Source of the DNA: CAYSEW01 sp964430245
Lineage (GTDB): Bacteria > Bacteroidota > Bacteroidia > Flavobacteriales_D > Parvicellaceae
Assembly (NCBI GenBank): GCA_964430245.1
Contig: CAYSEW010000007.1
Coordinates: forward strand, 1 to 64,000
DNA: 64,000 nt
Direction of reading: 5' to 3'
Numbering within the stretch: the first letter of the stretch is position 1; each line of letters begins with the position of its first letter. Made by a program: the position numbers and the translations under genes. Below are positions 25,356 to 33,779 of this stretch, piece by piece. The notes beneath the pieces were generated by a model, which was not told where the DNA came from, did no database searches, and was given only the letters and a program-made list of their open reading frames with translations.

Positions 25356-27350
25356 TCAAAATAGGTCTTTTAAAAGACCTTCTGCTACTAAGTTAGGAAT
25401 GGTAACTTTTAGGTCTGGGGTTCTTTCCATTTCCCTTTGAATAGCAAAAATAGCCTCTTTATTTCTTGCCCAGCTTCTTCTAGAAATCCCATTATTCACA
25501 TCCCAGAATAGCATATTGCTCATTCTTTTTTCTGCTTCAGGTGTCCCGTCAAGGGTAAGTCCAAATCCTCCATTGATTACCTCTCCCCAGCCAACACCAC
25601 CACCATTGTGAATACTTACCCAAGTAGCACCTCTAAAGGAATCTCCTATTACATTGTGAATCGCCATGTCAGCAGTAAATGCTGAGCCGTCATATATGTT
25701 AGAAGTTTCTCTATAGGGTGAGTCTGTTCCTGAAACATCATGATGATCTCTTCCAAGATTAATCGGTGCTGTAATGTGCCCGTTAGCAATTGCATCATTA
25801 AAAGCTTTGGCTATTTTAATTCTTCCTTCTGCATCAGCATATAGAATTCTTGCTTGAGATCCTACTACCAACTTATTTTCTTGAGCGCCTTTTATCCATT
25901 GAATATTGTCAGCCATTTGTTGTTGTATTTCAATAGGTGAGCTCAGCATCATTTCTTCAAGAACGCTACAAGCTATGTCATCAGATTTTTTAAGATCTTC
26001 AGCTTTTCCTGAAGTGCAAACCCATCTAAAAGGTCCAAACCCATAATCGAAGCACATGGGACCCATTATGTCTTGTACATAAGATGGATATTTGAAAGAG
26101 ATACCATCATTTGCCATTACATCTGCTCCAGCTCTGGATGCTTCTAGAAGAAATGCGTTTCCGTAATCAAAGAAATAAGTTCCTTTTTGAGTATGCTTGT
26201 TAATAGCATCGGCATGTCTTACAAGAGATTCTTCAACTTTCTTTTTAAATAATTCCGGTTGTTCTGCCATTAGTTGATTAGCTTCTTCAAAAGACATTCC
26301 TGCAGGATAATACCCTCCTGCCCATGGGTTATGTAAAGAGGTTTGGTCGGAACCTAGGTCAATATGAATATTTTCTTCATCAAATTTCTCCCATACATCG
26401 ACAACATTTCCATCATAGGCTAATGAAACTACTTCTTTATGTTCAATAGCTTCTTTTGTTCTTTTGCATAATTTATTTAAGTCATTATAGACTTCATCTA
26501 CCCATCCTTGTTCATGTCTTTTATAAGTGGCAGCTGGGTTAACTTCTGCAGTTACAGAAACCACTCCAGCAATATTTCCAGCTTTAGGTTGAGCTCCACT
26601 CATTCCTCCTAGACCAGCAGTTAAAAATAGTTTACCCGCTGTACCTTCATTATTTATTTTCCTGCAACCATTCAATACAGTGATTGTTGTGCCATGAACA
26701 ATACCCTGAGGGCCAATATACATGTAGGAGCCAGCAGTCATTTGTCCATATTGGGTAACACCAAGTGCATTGTATTTTTCCCAATCATCTTGTTTGGAGT
26801 AATTAGGGATCATCATGCCATTGGTTACTATTACTCTAGGAGCATTTTCATGGGATGGAAATAAGCCTAACGGATGACCGCTGTACATAACTAATGTTTG
26901 CTGATCTGTCATTTCAGATAGGTATCTCATTGTTAAAAGATATTGAGCCCAATTTTGAAATACAGCTCCATTTCCTCCATATGTGATTAATTCGTAAGGA
27001 TGCTGAGCAACTGCATGATCCAAATTGTTTTGTATCATCAGCATAATGGATCTCGCCTGAAGAGATTTTCCTGGATATTCTTCAATAGGACGTGCATACA
27101 TTTTATATTCAGGTCTAAAACGGTACATGTAGATCCTTCCAAAATTGTTTAATTCGTCTAAAAATTCTTTAGCTAATGTTTCGTGATGTTTTTTGTCAAA
27201 ATACCTTAGGGCGTTTTCAATTGCAAGCTGTTTTTCTTTTGGACTTAAAATGTCTTTTCTTTTTGGAGCATGACTAACTGAATTATCATATTCTTTTGCG
27301 TCAGGTAATAGGTCTGGTATTCCTTGTTGAATTATTTCTTTAAAAGTCAT
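25356..27350 (-). CDS. hutU: Urocanate hydratase
   Basis: A 664-residue enzyme of histidine degradation that converts urocanate to imidazolone propionate using bound NAD+. Urocanase hallmarks: MYSGHPLGLFPSHENAPRVIVTNGMMIPNYS, TAGLGGMSGAQPKAGNIAG (NAD-binding), and FDYGFGPFRWVCTSGKAEDL, the family active-site signature. The length exceeds the about 555 residues of the E. coli/Pseudomonas type and is that of the longer Bacteroidota/eukaryote-like form. No hutH, hutI or hutG is in the window, so the pathway is split across the genome. It is 7 nt after the DUF5522 gene. Confidence 0.95.
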   Translation of the reverse strand: MTFKEIIQQGIPDLLPDAKEYDNSVSHAPKRKDILSPKEKQLAIENALRYFDKKHHETLAKEFLDELNNFGRIYMYRFRPEYKMYARPIEEYPGKSLQARSIMLMIQNNLDHAVAQHPYELITYGGNGAVFQNWAQYLLTMRYLSEMTDQQTLVMYSGHPLGLFPSHENAPRVIVTNGMMIPNYSKQDDWEKYNALGVTQYGQMTAGSYMYIGPQGIVHGTTITVLNGCRKINNEGTAGKLFLTAGLGGMSGAQPKAGNIAGVVSVTAEVNPAATYKRHEQGWVDEVYNDLNKLCKRTKEAIEHKEVVSLAYDGNVVDVWEKFDEENIHIDLGSDQTSLHNPWAGGYYPAGMSFEEANQLMAEQPELFKKKVEESLVRHADAINKHTQKGTYFFDYGNAFLLEASRAGADVMANDGISFKYPSYVQDIMGPMCFDYGFGPFRWVCTSGKAEDLKKSDDIACSVLEEMMLSSPIEIQQQMADNIQWIKGAQENKLVVGSQARILYADAEGRIKIAKAFNDAIANGHITAPINLGRDHHDVSGTDSPYRETSNIYDGSAFTADMAIHNVIGDSFRGATWVSIHNGGGVGWGEVINGGFGLTLDGTPEAEKRMSNMLFWDVNNGISRRSWARNKEAIFAIQREMERTPDLKVTIPNLVAEGLLKDLF

Positions 27351-27357
27351 GAGTTTT

Positions 27358-27546
27358 TTAAATTTTTCCAGTTTGATCTGTTTTTATGTTGTAACCAAAA
27401 GGGCAATGTCTGCAATTGCTTTTGCAACAATGACCTCTTTTTAAATGATATTTTTCTGTAAAAACAATGTATCCTTCATCTGAATAATAATAGTCTTCAG
27501 GGTCAAGTTTGTTGTTACTTGAATAGGTGTCATAATCATCATTCAT
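27358..27546 (-). CDS. DUF5522 family small cysteine-rich protein
   Basis: A 62-residue protein. The core reads YYYSDEGYIVFTEKYHLKRG followed by HCCKSNCRHCPFGY, the DUF5522 pattern with Cys-Cys-x3-Cys-x2-Cys-Pro, which looks like a metal- or iron-sulfur-binding site. Function unknown. It lies directly upstream of hutU, with 7 nt between, and would be co-transcribed. A -7 promoter match ends only 4 nt before its ATG, so the mRNA may be leaderless. Confidence 0.82.
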   Translation of the reverse strand: MNDDYDTYSSNNKLDPEDYYYSDEGYIVFTEKYHLKRGHCCKSNCRHCPFGYNIKTDQTGKI

Positions 27547-27550
27547 CTCG

Positions 27551-27558
27551 CAAAGATA
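27551..27558 (-). promoter_or_regulatory. -7 element adjacent to the DUF5522-hutU start
   Basis: On the minus strand TATCTTTG exactly matches TAnnTTTG and ends 4 nt before the ATG at 27546. No -33 match is visible. If real, transcription starts at or near the start codon. Confidence 0.4.
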
Positions 27559-27649
27559 ATTTTCAGTTTATATAAGTTTAATTATTTATTAAATTTATTC
27601 ATGTAAGAAAAAAAAATTCAACGTAAATTCTATCGAATTAAAATTTATC

Positions 27650-27657
27650 TACATTTG
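27650..27657 (+). promoter_or_regulatory. -7 element upstream of gdhA
   Basis: TACATTTG exactly matches TAnnTTTG, 39 nt before the ATG at 27697; the -33 region has only a weak TTC. Confidence 0.5.
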
Positions 27658-27696
27658 CTTTCGAAAATATGATACTTATCTAATTATTTAAATAAA

Positions 27697-29052
27697 ATGA
27701 ATAGCCATCAACAAAAAGAATACGATGACTTTATGGTCATGGTAAAAACAAGAAATCAAAATGAGCCTGAATTTATTCAAGCTGTTGTTGAAGTAGCCGA
27801 AACGGTTGTGCCTTTTATATTGGAGAACGACATATATCATGGTAAAAACATACTTACAAGAATGGTAGAGCCTGAAAGAGTTGTGATGTTTCGTGTCCCA
27901 TGGGTAGATGATCAAGGCGAAATTAAAGTTAACAGAGGTTATAGAGTGGAAATGAATTCTGCAATAGGTCCATATAAAGGAGGATTAAGGTTCCATCCAA
28001 GTGTTAATTTAAGTATCCTTAAGTTTTTGGGATTTGAGCAAGTTTTTAAAAATTCTCTTACAACTCTTCCAATGGGAGGAGGTAAAGGAGGTGCTGATTT
28101 TGATCCTAAAGGTAAATCTGAATTTGAAGTTATGCGTTTTTGTCAAAGCTTCATGTCTGAATTATATAGGCATATTGGTCCAAATACTGATATACCAGCT
28201 GGTGATATAGGTGTTGGAGGAAGAGAGATTGGATATATGTTCGGTCAGTATAAAAAATTAAGCAATGAATTTACTGGAGTTTTAACTGGTAAAGGATTGT
28301 CCTGGGGAGGATCTTTAATTCGTCCTGAAGCTACAGGTTATGGAACAGTCTATTTTGCAGATGAAATGTTAAAAACAAAATCAGATGGCTTTAAAGATAA
28401 AACTGTTGTAATCTCTGGTTCAGGTAATGTGGCACAGTTTGCTTGTGAAAAAGCTACACAATTAGGAGGAAAAGTAGTTACACTAAGTGATTCTAAAGGG
28501 TTTATTTACGATCCTGACGGAATAGATGAGGAGAAATTAAATTGGGTAATGGATCTTAAGAATAATAGAAGGGGAAGGGTCAAGGAATATGTTGATCAAT
28601 ATCCATCTGCAGAATATCATGAAGGGAAAACTCCATGGGGAGTAAAATGCGATATAGCTTTACCATGTGCTACTCAAAATGAATTGAATGGAGAAGATGC
28701 TAAAGTGCTAGTTGCTAATGGGTGTAAATGTGTTGCTGAAGGTGCAAATATGCCTTCAACTCCAGATGCTGTTGAGGCATTTAGTGAAGCTAAAATATTA
28801 TTTGCTCCTGGTAAGGCGTCTAATGCTGGTGGTGTAGCAACTTCTGGATTGGAGATGTCTCAAAACTCATTAAGAATTAACTGGACAAGAGAGGAAGTGG
28901 ATGAAAAGCTAAAACATATTATGGGTGATATTCATAAAGCATCTATTGAGCACGGAAGTGATGGTAATGGATATATTGATTACGTGAAAGGTGCCAATAT
29001 TGCTGGTTTTGTTAAAGTAGCAGATGCTATGCTTGCGCAGGGTGTAGTTTAA
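27697..29052 (+). CDS. gdhA: NADP-specific-type glutamate dehydrogenase
   Basis: A 451-residue enzyme of the hexameric bacterial GdhA class (about 445-450 residues), interconverting 2-oxoglutarate plus ammonia and glutamate. The substrate-binding PMGGGKGGADFDPKGKS carries Lys130; IPAGDIGVGGREIGYMFGQY is the catalytic Asp region; the Rossmann motif is VVISGSGNVAQFACEKA. The length and the DPKGKSE segment favour the NADP-dependent biosynthetic type. It differs clearly from the 409-residue dehydrogenase at 3-4.2 kb. It is followed 11 nt later by kbl, suggesting joint control of amino-acid metabolism. Confidence 0.94.
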   Translation: MNSHQQKEYDDFMVMVKTRNQNEPEFIQAVVEVAETVVPFILENDIYHGKNILTRMVEPERVVMFRVPWVDDQGEIKVNRGYRVEMNSAIGPYKGGLRFHPSVNLSILKFLGFEQVFKNSLTTLPMGGGKGGADFDPKGKSEFEVMRFCQSFMSELYRHIGPNTDIPAGDIGVGGREIGYMFGQYKKLSNEFTGVLTGKGLSWGGSLIRPEATGYGTVYFADEMLKTKSDGFKDKTVVISGSGNVAQFACEKATQLGGKVVTLSDSKGFIYDPDGIDEEKLNWVMDLKNNRRGRVKEYVDQYPSAEYHEGKTPWGVKCDIALPCATQNELNGEDAKVLVANGCKCVAEGANMPSTPDAVEAFSEAKILFAPGKASNAGGVATSGLEMSQNSLRINWTREEVDEKLKHIMGDIHKASIEHGSDGNGYIDYVKGANIAGFVKVADAMLAQGVV

Positions 29053-29063
29053 AACAATCTATC

Positions 29064-30251
29064 ATGTACGGAAAAATCAAAGATCATCTTCAAAAAGAAC
29101 TGGCAGATGTTGATGCTGCTGGTTTGTTTAAAAGAGAAAGAATTATAACAACTCCTCAAGGGGCAGATGTCCAGGTGAGTTCGGGTGAGGATGTTATTAT
29201 TATGTGTGCTAATAATTATTTAGGGCTGTCTTCTCATCCTGATGTAATTGATGCTTCAAAAAAAGTATTGGATTCTCATGGCTTTGGTATGTCATCTGTT
29301 CGGTTTATTTGTGGAACTCAGGATATCCACAAGGAATTAGAAAAAAAGATCGCTGATTTTTATGGGATGGAAGATACTATTTTATATGCAGCTGCTTTTG
29401 ATGCAAATGGAGGGCTGTTTGAACCTTTACTTACTGCTGAAGATGCTATCATTTCGGATGAGTTGAATCATGCCTCTATCATAGATGGTGTGCGTTTGTG
29501 TAAAGCACAACGATATAGGTATAAGCATAGCGACATGGATGATCTTGAGCAGCAATTAATCCAGGCACAGGATCAACGTTTTAGGATTATCGTTACCGAT
29601 GGTGTTTTTTCAATGGATGGTGATATTGCTAAAATGAATGAGATTTGTGATCTAGCCGATAAGTATGATGCAATGGTTATGTCCGATGAATGTCATTCTG
29701 CAGGGTTTATAGGAAAAACAGGTCGAGGTGTTCCGGAATATCATAATTGCTTGGATAGAGTTGATGTTATTACAGGTACACTTGGAAAAGCACTTGGAGG
29801 AGCAATGGGAGGATATACTACTGGAAAAAAAGAGATCATTGAAATGTTAAGGCAACGATCGAGACCTTATTTGTTTTCTAATTCATTGGCTCCCTCTATT
29901 GTTGGAGCAGGGATCAAGGTTTTTGATTTATTGAGTTCTACTACAGAATTAAGAGATAAATTAGAAGAGAATACATCCTATTTTAAGTCAAAAATTGTAG
30001 CAGCAGGATTTGATGTTAAAGAAGGTGACTCGCCTATTATTCCTATTATGCTTTATGATGCTGCTTTATCTCAAAAGTTTGCAGATAAATTGTTGGATGA
30101 AGGTGTCTATGTAATTGGATTTTTCTATCCTGTTGTTGCAAAAGGTCAGGCAAGGATCAGGACTCAGATTTCTGCTGCTCATACAAAAAAGCATTTAGAT
30201 AAAGCTATTGAAGCTTTCGTTAAAGTTGGTAAAGAATTAGGGGTTATATAA
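29064..30251 (+). CDS. kbl: Glycine C-acetyltransferase (2-amino-3-ketobutyrate CoA ligase)
   Basis: A 395-residue PLP enzyme of the alpha-oxoamine synthase family. It splits 2-amino-3-oxobutyrate with CoA into glycine and acetyl-CoA in threonine breakdown. MYGKIKDHLQKELADVDAAGLFKRER and CANNYLGLSSHP are near-diagnostic of Kbl; SDECHSAGFIGKTGRGVPEY gives the PLP-binding Asp/His and GTLGKALGGAMGG the Schiff-base Lys242. Threonine dehydrogenase, its usual partner, is not in this window. It is in operon with gdhA and ends in a small hairpin. Confidence 0.93.
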   Translation: MYGKIKDHLQKELADVDAAGLFKRERIITTPQGADVQVSSGEDVIIMCANNYLGLSSHPDVIDASKKVLDSHGFGMSSVRFICGTQDIHKELEKKIADFYGMEDTILYAAAFDANGGLFEPLLTAEDAIISDELNHASIIDGVRLCKAQRYRYKHSDMDDLEQQLIQAQDQRFRIIVTDGVFSMDGDIAKMNEICDLADKYDAMVMSDECHSAGFIGKTGRGVPEYHNCLDRVDVITGTLGKALGGAMGGYTTGKKEIIEMLRQRSRPYLFSNSLAPSIVGAGIKVFDLLSSTTELRDKLEENTSYFKSKIVAAGFDVKEGDSPIIPIMLYDAALSQKFADKLLDEGVYVIGFFYPVVAKGQARIRTQISAAHTKKHLDKAIEAFVKVGKELGVI

Positions 30252-30270
30252 GACAATCTTTTTGTCTTTT
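30250..30270 (+). terminator. Weak hairpin terminator after kbl
   Basis: A 7-bp stem AAGACAA / TTGTCTT with a 5-nt loop and a short T-run, starting within the kbl stop codon. It is low in GC, so termination may be partial. Confidence 0.45.
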
Positions 30271-30301
30271 ACAGAAAGGGCGTTAAAAACTTCTCTAAGT
30301 C

Positions 30302-30333
30302 TTTGTATGAATGAAAATTTAATTCTATCTTCG
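30302..30333 (+). promoter_or_regulatory. Promoter of the rplM-rpsI-rpsB-tsf operon
   Basis: TTTG (30302-30305) and TATCTTCG (30326-30333, one mismatch to TAnnTTTG) are 20 nt apart, a good Bacteroidota -33/-7 pair. It leaves a 5' leader of about 40 nt before the rplM GTG. Confidence 0.6.
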
Positions 30334-30377
30334 CAGCCCGTTTTTAAGGGATAAATAGAAATTTTAAATAAGGAAAA

Positions 30378-30830
30378 GTGGATACACTTAGTTATAAAAC
30401 AATTTCAGCTAACAGTGAAACCGTTAATAAAGAATGGTTGTTAGTTGATGCAGAAGGAGAAGTTTTAGGAAGATTAGCAAGTAAAGTTGCTAAACTGATT
30501 AGAGGTAAACATAAGGTGAATTATACTCCTCATGTTGATTGTGGTGATAATGTAATTGTAATTAATGCCGAAAAGGTTTCTTTAACTGGAAACAAATGGG
30601 AGGCTAAAGAATACATTAGACATACTGGTTATCCAGGTGGTCAACGTAAGACTACTGCTGCTGAAATGTTAGAGAAACATCCTGAAAGATTAGTTGAAAA
30701 AGCAGTTAAAGGTATGTTGCCAAAAAATAAATTAGGTAGCAAGCTTTATAAGAACTTATATGTATATGTTGGAAATGAGCATCAGCAAGAAGCTCAAAAG
30801 CCAACTAAAGTTAATTTAAAAGAAATATAA
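30378..30830 (+). CDS. rplM: 50S ribosomal protein L13
   Basis: A 150-residue protein of normal length. It begins MDTLSYKTISAN and has the L13 motifs LVDAEGEVLGRLASKVAKLIRGKHK and the GYPGG-containing loop HTGYPGGQRKTTA. The start codon is GTG, preceded by AAGGAAAA; no in-frame ATG would give the conserved N-terminus. L13 is an early-assembly protein of the large subunit. It heads the conserved order rplM-rpsI-rpsB-tsf. Confidence 0.97.
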   Translation: MDTLSYKTISANSETVNKEWLLVDAEGEVLGRLASKVAKLIRGKHKVNYTPHVDCGDNVIVINAEKVSLTGNKWEAKEYIRHTGYPGGQRKTTAAEMLEKHPERLVEKAVKGMLPKNKLGSKLYKNLYVYVGNEHQQEAQKPTKVNLKEI

Positions 30831-30839
30831 ATAATTACG

Positions 30840-31226
30840 ATGAGTGTAATTAATACATTAGGAAGAAGAAAATCTTCAATAGCCCGAATTTACCTTAAAG
30901 AAGGTAAAGGAAAAATCTCTGTTAATAAAAGAGATTACAAAGATTATTTTACAACTGGCGTTATGCAGTATAAAGTCAATCAACCATTTGAAATTACTGA
31001 TACTATTGGTAAATACGATGTTGATGTAAATGTTAATGGAGGTGGTAACACAGGTCAGGTAGAAGCTATTAGACTAGCAATTTCTAGAGCACTTGTGGAA
31101 ATCAATCCAGATCATAAGCCGCTATTAAAAGCAGAAGGCTTAATGACAAGGGATCCTAGAATGGTTGAAAGGAAAAAACCTGGACAACCTAAGGCTAGAA
31201 AGAAATTCCAATTCAGTAAACGTTAA
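30840..31226 (+). CDS. rpsI: 30S ribosomal protein S9
   Basis: A 128-residue protein with the S9 N-terminal motif NTLGRRKSSIARIYLKEGKG, the central GGGNTGQVEAIRLAISRAL and the basic C-terminal tail GQPKARKKFQFSKR that reaches the P-site tRNA. It lies 9 nt after rplM, the universal L13-S9 pair, and before a structured leader upstream of rpsB. Confidence 0.97.
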   Translation: MSVINTLGRRKSSIARIYLKEGKGKISVNKRDYKDYFTTGVMQYKVNQPFEITDTIGKYDVDVNVNGGGNTGQVEAIRLAISRALVEINPDHKPLLKAEGLMTRDPRMVERKKPGQPKARKKFQFSKR

Positions 31227-31240
31227 TATAAACACTAAAG

Positions 31241-31332
31241 AGGCACTTTGCCGAGTGCTTGTTTAGCATCTAAGCTTTTCAGACCGAAAAATTCGCTACT
31301 GAAAGGCTGCTGATAAAGAGAAAAAGTTTCTC
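31241..31332 (+). ncRNA. Structured 5' leader of rpsB (candidate ribosomal-protein autoregulatory element)
   Basis: The 133-bp rpsI-rpsB gap can fold into three successive hairpins. First: AGGCACT (31241-31247) with AGTGCTT (31254-31260), 7 bp. Second: AGCTTTTCAG (31273-31282) with CTGAAAGGCT (31299-31308), 10 bp with one G-U pair, enclosing an inner CGAA/TTCG stem (31285-31288 / 31292-31295). Third: GAGAAA (31318-31323) with TTTCTC (31327-31332). The folding was done by eye. In several bacteria S2 represses its own rpsB-tsf mRNA through the leader, so the same role is proposed here; this is inference. Confidence 0.55.
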
Positions 31333-31359
31333 ACAGTAAAAAGAAAGTAAACAAAAATT

Positions 31360-32148
31360 ATGGCAAATTTAAAATTCGAACAATTATTAGAAGCAGGTGT
31401 GCATTTTGGACACTTAAAAAGAAAGTGGAATCCAGCAATGGCTCCTTACATTTTCGATGAGAAAAAAGGTATCCACGTTATTGATCTCAACAAAACAATC
31501 GTTAAAATTGAAGAAGCTGGTAATGCTTTAAGACAAATTGCAAGATCTGGCAGAAAGATTTTATTTGTAGCTACTAAAAAACAGGCTAAAGATATAGTGA
31601 CTGATAAGGTTGTTGAAACTAATATGCCTTATATCACTGAAAGATGGCCAGGTGGTATGCTTACCAATTTTAAAACTACTAGAAAAACCATTCGTAAAAT
31701 GTCTTCTATAGATAAAATGATGAAGGATGGTACTGCAGATACTATGTCTAAGAGAGAAAGATTGCAGATGACTAGACAAAGGGAAAAAATGGGTAAGATA
31801 TTTGGAAGTGTAGCTGATATGTCTAGACTGCCTGCAGCTTTATTTATTGTTGATATTAAAAAAGAACATATTGCTTTAGCTGAAGCTAGAAATCTTGGAA
31901 TACCTGTCTTTGCTATGGTGGATACTAATTCAAATCCTAATGATATTGATTTTGTTATTCCAGCAAATGATGATGCTACAAAGTCTATTGAGTTGATAGT
32001 AGGAGATATGTGTGAAATGATCAAAGATGGTTTAGGGGAAAGAAAAGCTGCTAAACAAAAAGCGGATACAGCTGCACAAAAGGAGAAAGAAGCAAAAGAA
32101 GAAGTAAAAGCTGAGGCTGAAACAGAATCTGTTGAAGAAAAAAGTTAA
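31360..32148 (+). CDS. rpsB: 30S ribosomal protein S2
   Basis: A 262-residue protein with the S2 motifs LLEAGVHFGHLKRKWNPAMAPYIF, the ERWPGGMLTNFKT segment and FAMVDTNSNPNDIDFVIPANDDATKSIEL. The C-terminal 35 residues are a Lys/Glu/Ala-rich extension that varies between species. It lies downstream of a structured leader and 23 nt before the tsf start. Confidence 0.97.
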   Translation: MANLKFEQLLEAGVHFGHLKRKWNPAMAPYIFDEKKGIHVIDLNKTIVKIEEAGNALRQIARSGRKILFVATKKQAKDIVTDKVVETNMPYITERWPGGMLTNFKTTRKTIRKMSSIDKMMKDGTADTMSKRERLQMTRQREKMGKIFGSVADMSRLPAALFIVDIKKEHIALAEARNLGIPVFAMVDTNSNPNDIDFVIPANDDATKSIELIVGDMCEMIKDGLGERKAAKQKADTAAQKEKEAKEEVKAEAETESVEEKS

Positions 32149-32171
32149 TAATAATTTTTAAAAATTTGATC

Positions 32172-32999
32172 ATGGGAATTACAGCAAAAGAAGTCAATGA
32201 GTTAAGAAAAAAAACTGGAGCAGGCATGATGGACTGCAAAAAAGCACTTCAAGAATCTAACGGAGATATGGAGGCAGCTGTTGACTTTTTACGAAAAAAA
32301 GGACAAAAAATCGCTGCAAAAAGGGGCGATAGAGATGCAAAAGAAGGATTAGTTATTGCTAAAACAAGTAATGATGGTTCTAATGGCGTTTTAATCTGTT
32401 TAAATTGTGAAACAGATTTTGTAGCTAAAAATGAAGATTTTGGAAAATTAGCCGATTCTATTGCGGCTATTGCAACAAATAATTTACCTACAGATCTTGA
32501 AAGCTTATTGTCTCAATCTTATGATGGTAATGGTCTTACGATCAATGATAAGATTACTGAGCAAACTGGAGTAATAGGTGAAAAAATTGAGATTTCAGGT
32601 TATGAATTAATTAAAGCAGTAAAAGTTGTTGCTTATAATCACCCTGGAAATCAGATTGCTACTATAGTAGGCTTGACTACTGATTCAGAAGATGAAGGTA
32701 AACAAGTAGCTATGCAGGTTGCAGCAATGAATCCAATTGCACTTGACCGAGATTCAGTTCCTGAAGATGTAATTCAAAAAGAAATAGAAGTGGGTAAAGA
32801 TTTAGCTATTCAAGAAGGTAAACCAGCTGAAATGGCTGAAAAGATAGCTATGGGAAGATTGAATAAATTCTTTAAAGAAACTACATTGTTAAATCAAGCA
32901 TTTATAAGAGATAATAAAAAAACTGTTCAACAGTTTTTAAAAGATTCTGATCCTGATTTGTCAGTCACTGACTTTAAAAGAATCTCACTATCGATTTAA
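32172..32999 (+). CDS. tsf: Translation elongation factor Ts
   Basis: A 275-residue nucleotide exchange factor for EF-Tu. The N-terminal UBA-like domain and TDFV loop are clear: VNELRKKTGAGMMDCKKALQESNGDME and NCETDFVAKNEDF. An in-frame TTG at 32166 would add two residues (MI); the ATG at 32172 giving MGITAKEV is preferred. rpsB-tsf is the universal pairing. A strong terminator follows 11 nt after the stop codon, closing the rplM-to-tsf operon. Confidence 0.97.
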   Translation: MGITAKEVNELRKKTGAGMMDCKKALQESNGDMEAAVDFLRKKGQKIAAKRGDRDAKEGLVIAKTSNDGSNGVLICLNCETDFVAKNEDFGKLADSIAAIATNNLPTDLESLLSQSYDGNGLTINDKITEQTGVIGEKIEISGYELIKAVKVVAYNHPGNQIATIVGLTTDSEDEGKQVAMQVAAMNPIALDRDSVPEDVIQKEIEVGKDLAIQEGKPAEMAEKIAMGRLNKFFKETTLLNQAFIRDNKKTVQQFLKDSDPDLSVTDFKRISLSI

Positions 33000-33010
33000 T
33001 AATTATATTT

Positions 33011-33037
33011 AGAGAGCCAATTGGCTCTCTTTTTTTT
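33011..33037 (+). terminator. Rho-independent terminator after tsf
   Basis: A perfect 8-bp stem AGAGAGCC / GGCTCTCT with an AATT loop followed by eight T. It separates the ribosomal operon from pyrH-frr. Confidence 0.9.
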
Positions 33038-33055
33038 GTGCAATATTGACTGAAT

Positions 33056-33763
33056 ATGAAATATAAAAGAATTTTATTGAAATTAAGCGGTGAAGCTTTA
33101 ATGGGGAAAAAACAATTTGGGATAGATAATGAGATCCTTATGCAATATGCAGAGGAGATTAAAAATATTTCAAAACTGGATGTAGAGATAGGTGTTGTTG
33201 TCGGTGGAGGAAATATTTTTAGGGGAGTCCAAGCAGAGCGTGGAGGCATGGATAGAACTCAAGGAGATTATATGGGAATGTTAGCCACTATGATCAATAG
33301 TATGGCTTTACAAGCAGCATTAGAATCCATTGGTCTGTATACTCGTCTTCAATCTTCAATAGAGATGAAAGAGATCGCAGAACCATTTATTAAAAGACGA
33401 GCTGTAAGACATTTAGAAAAAGGCAGAATTGTGATTTTCGGGGCTGGCACAGGTAATCCGTTTTTCACTACTGATTCTGCTGCTTCTTTACGAGCGATTG
33501 AAATCGATGCAGATGTGATACTAAAAGGCACAAGAGTAGATGGGATTTACTCTGAAGATCCTGAATTAAATCCTGCTGCAGAAAAATATAACAAGCTAAC
33601 TTTTAAGGAAGTTTTTAATAAAGAGATCAAAGTAATGGATATGACAGCCTTTACTTTATGTAAAGAAAATAATGTTCCAATTATCGTTTTTAACATGAAT
33701 GAACCTGGAAACCTTAAAAAAGTGGTGCTAGGTGATGAAGTTGGCACATTGGTAGAAATGTGA
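33056..33763 (+). CDS. pyrH: Uridylate kinase (UMP kinase)
   Basis: A 235-residue bacterial UMP kinase of the amino-acid kinase fold. Motifs: RILLKLSGEALMG at the N-terminus, VVVGGGNIFRG, MGMLATMINSMALQ, FGAGTGNPFFTTDSAASLRA and GTRVDGIYSEDPE. It phosphorylates UMP for RNA, DNA and cell-wall precursor synthesis. It is followed 16 nt later by frr, a widely conserved pair. The gene starts just after the tsf terminator; no clear -7 element was found in the short gap. Confidence 0.97.
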   Translation: MKYKRILLKLSGEALMGKKQFGIDNEILMQYAEEIKNISKLDVEIGVVVGGGNIFRGVQAERGGMDRTQGDYMGMLATMINSMALQAALESIGLYTRLQSSIEMKEIAEPFIKRRAVRHLEKGRIVIFGAGTGNPFFTTDSAASLRAIEIDADVILKGTRVDGIYSEDPELNPAAEKYNKLTFKEVFNKEIKVMDMTAFTLCKENNVPIIVFNMNEPGNLKKVVLGDEVGTLVEM

Positions 33764-33779
33764 AATAATAATTAAGATT

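Noticed and set aside
27688..27915. Minus-strand open frame over the start of gdhA
   Set aside because: Fully inside a confident gene on the other strand, with no recognisable protein features.
32166..32171. TTG start for tsf two codons upstream
   Set aside because: ATG at 32172 gives the conserved MGITAKEV start; the extension is not typical.
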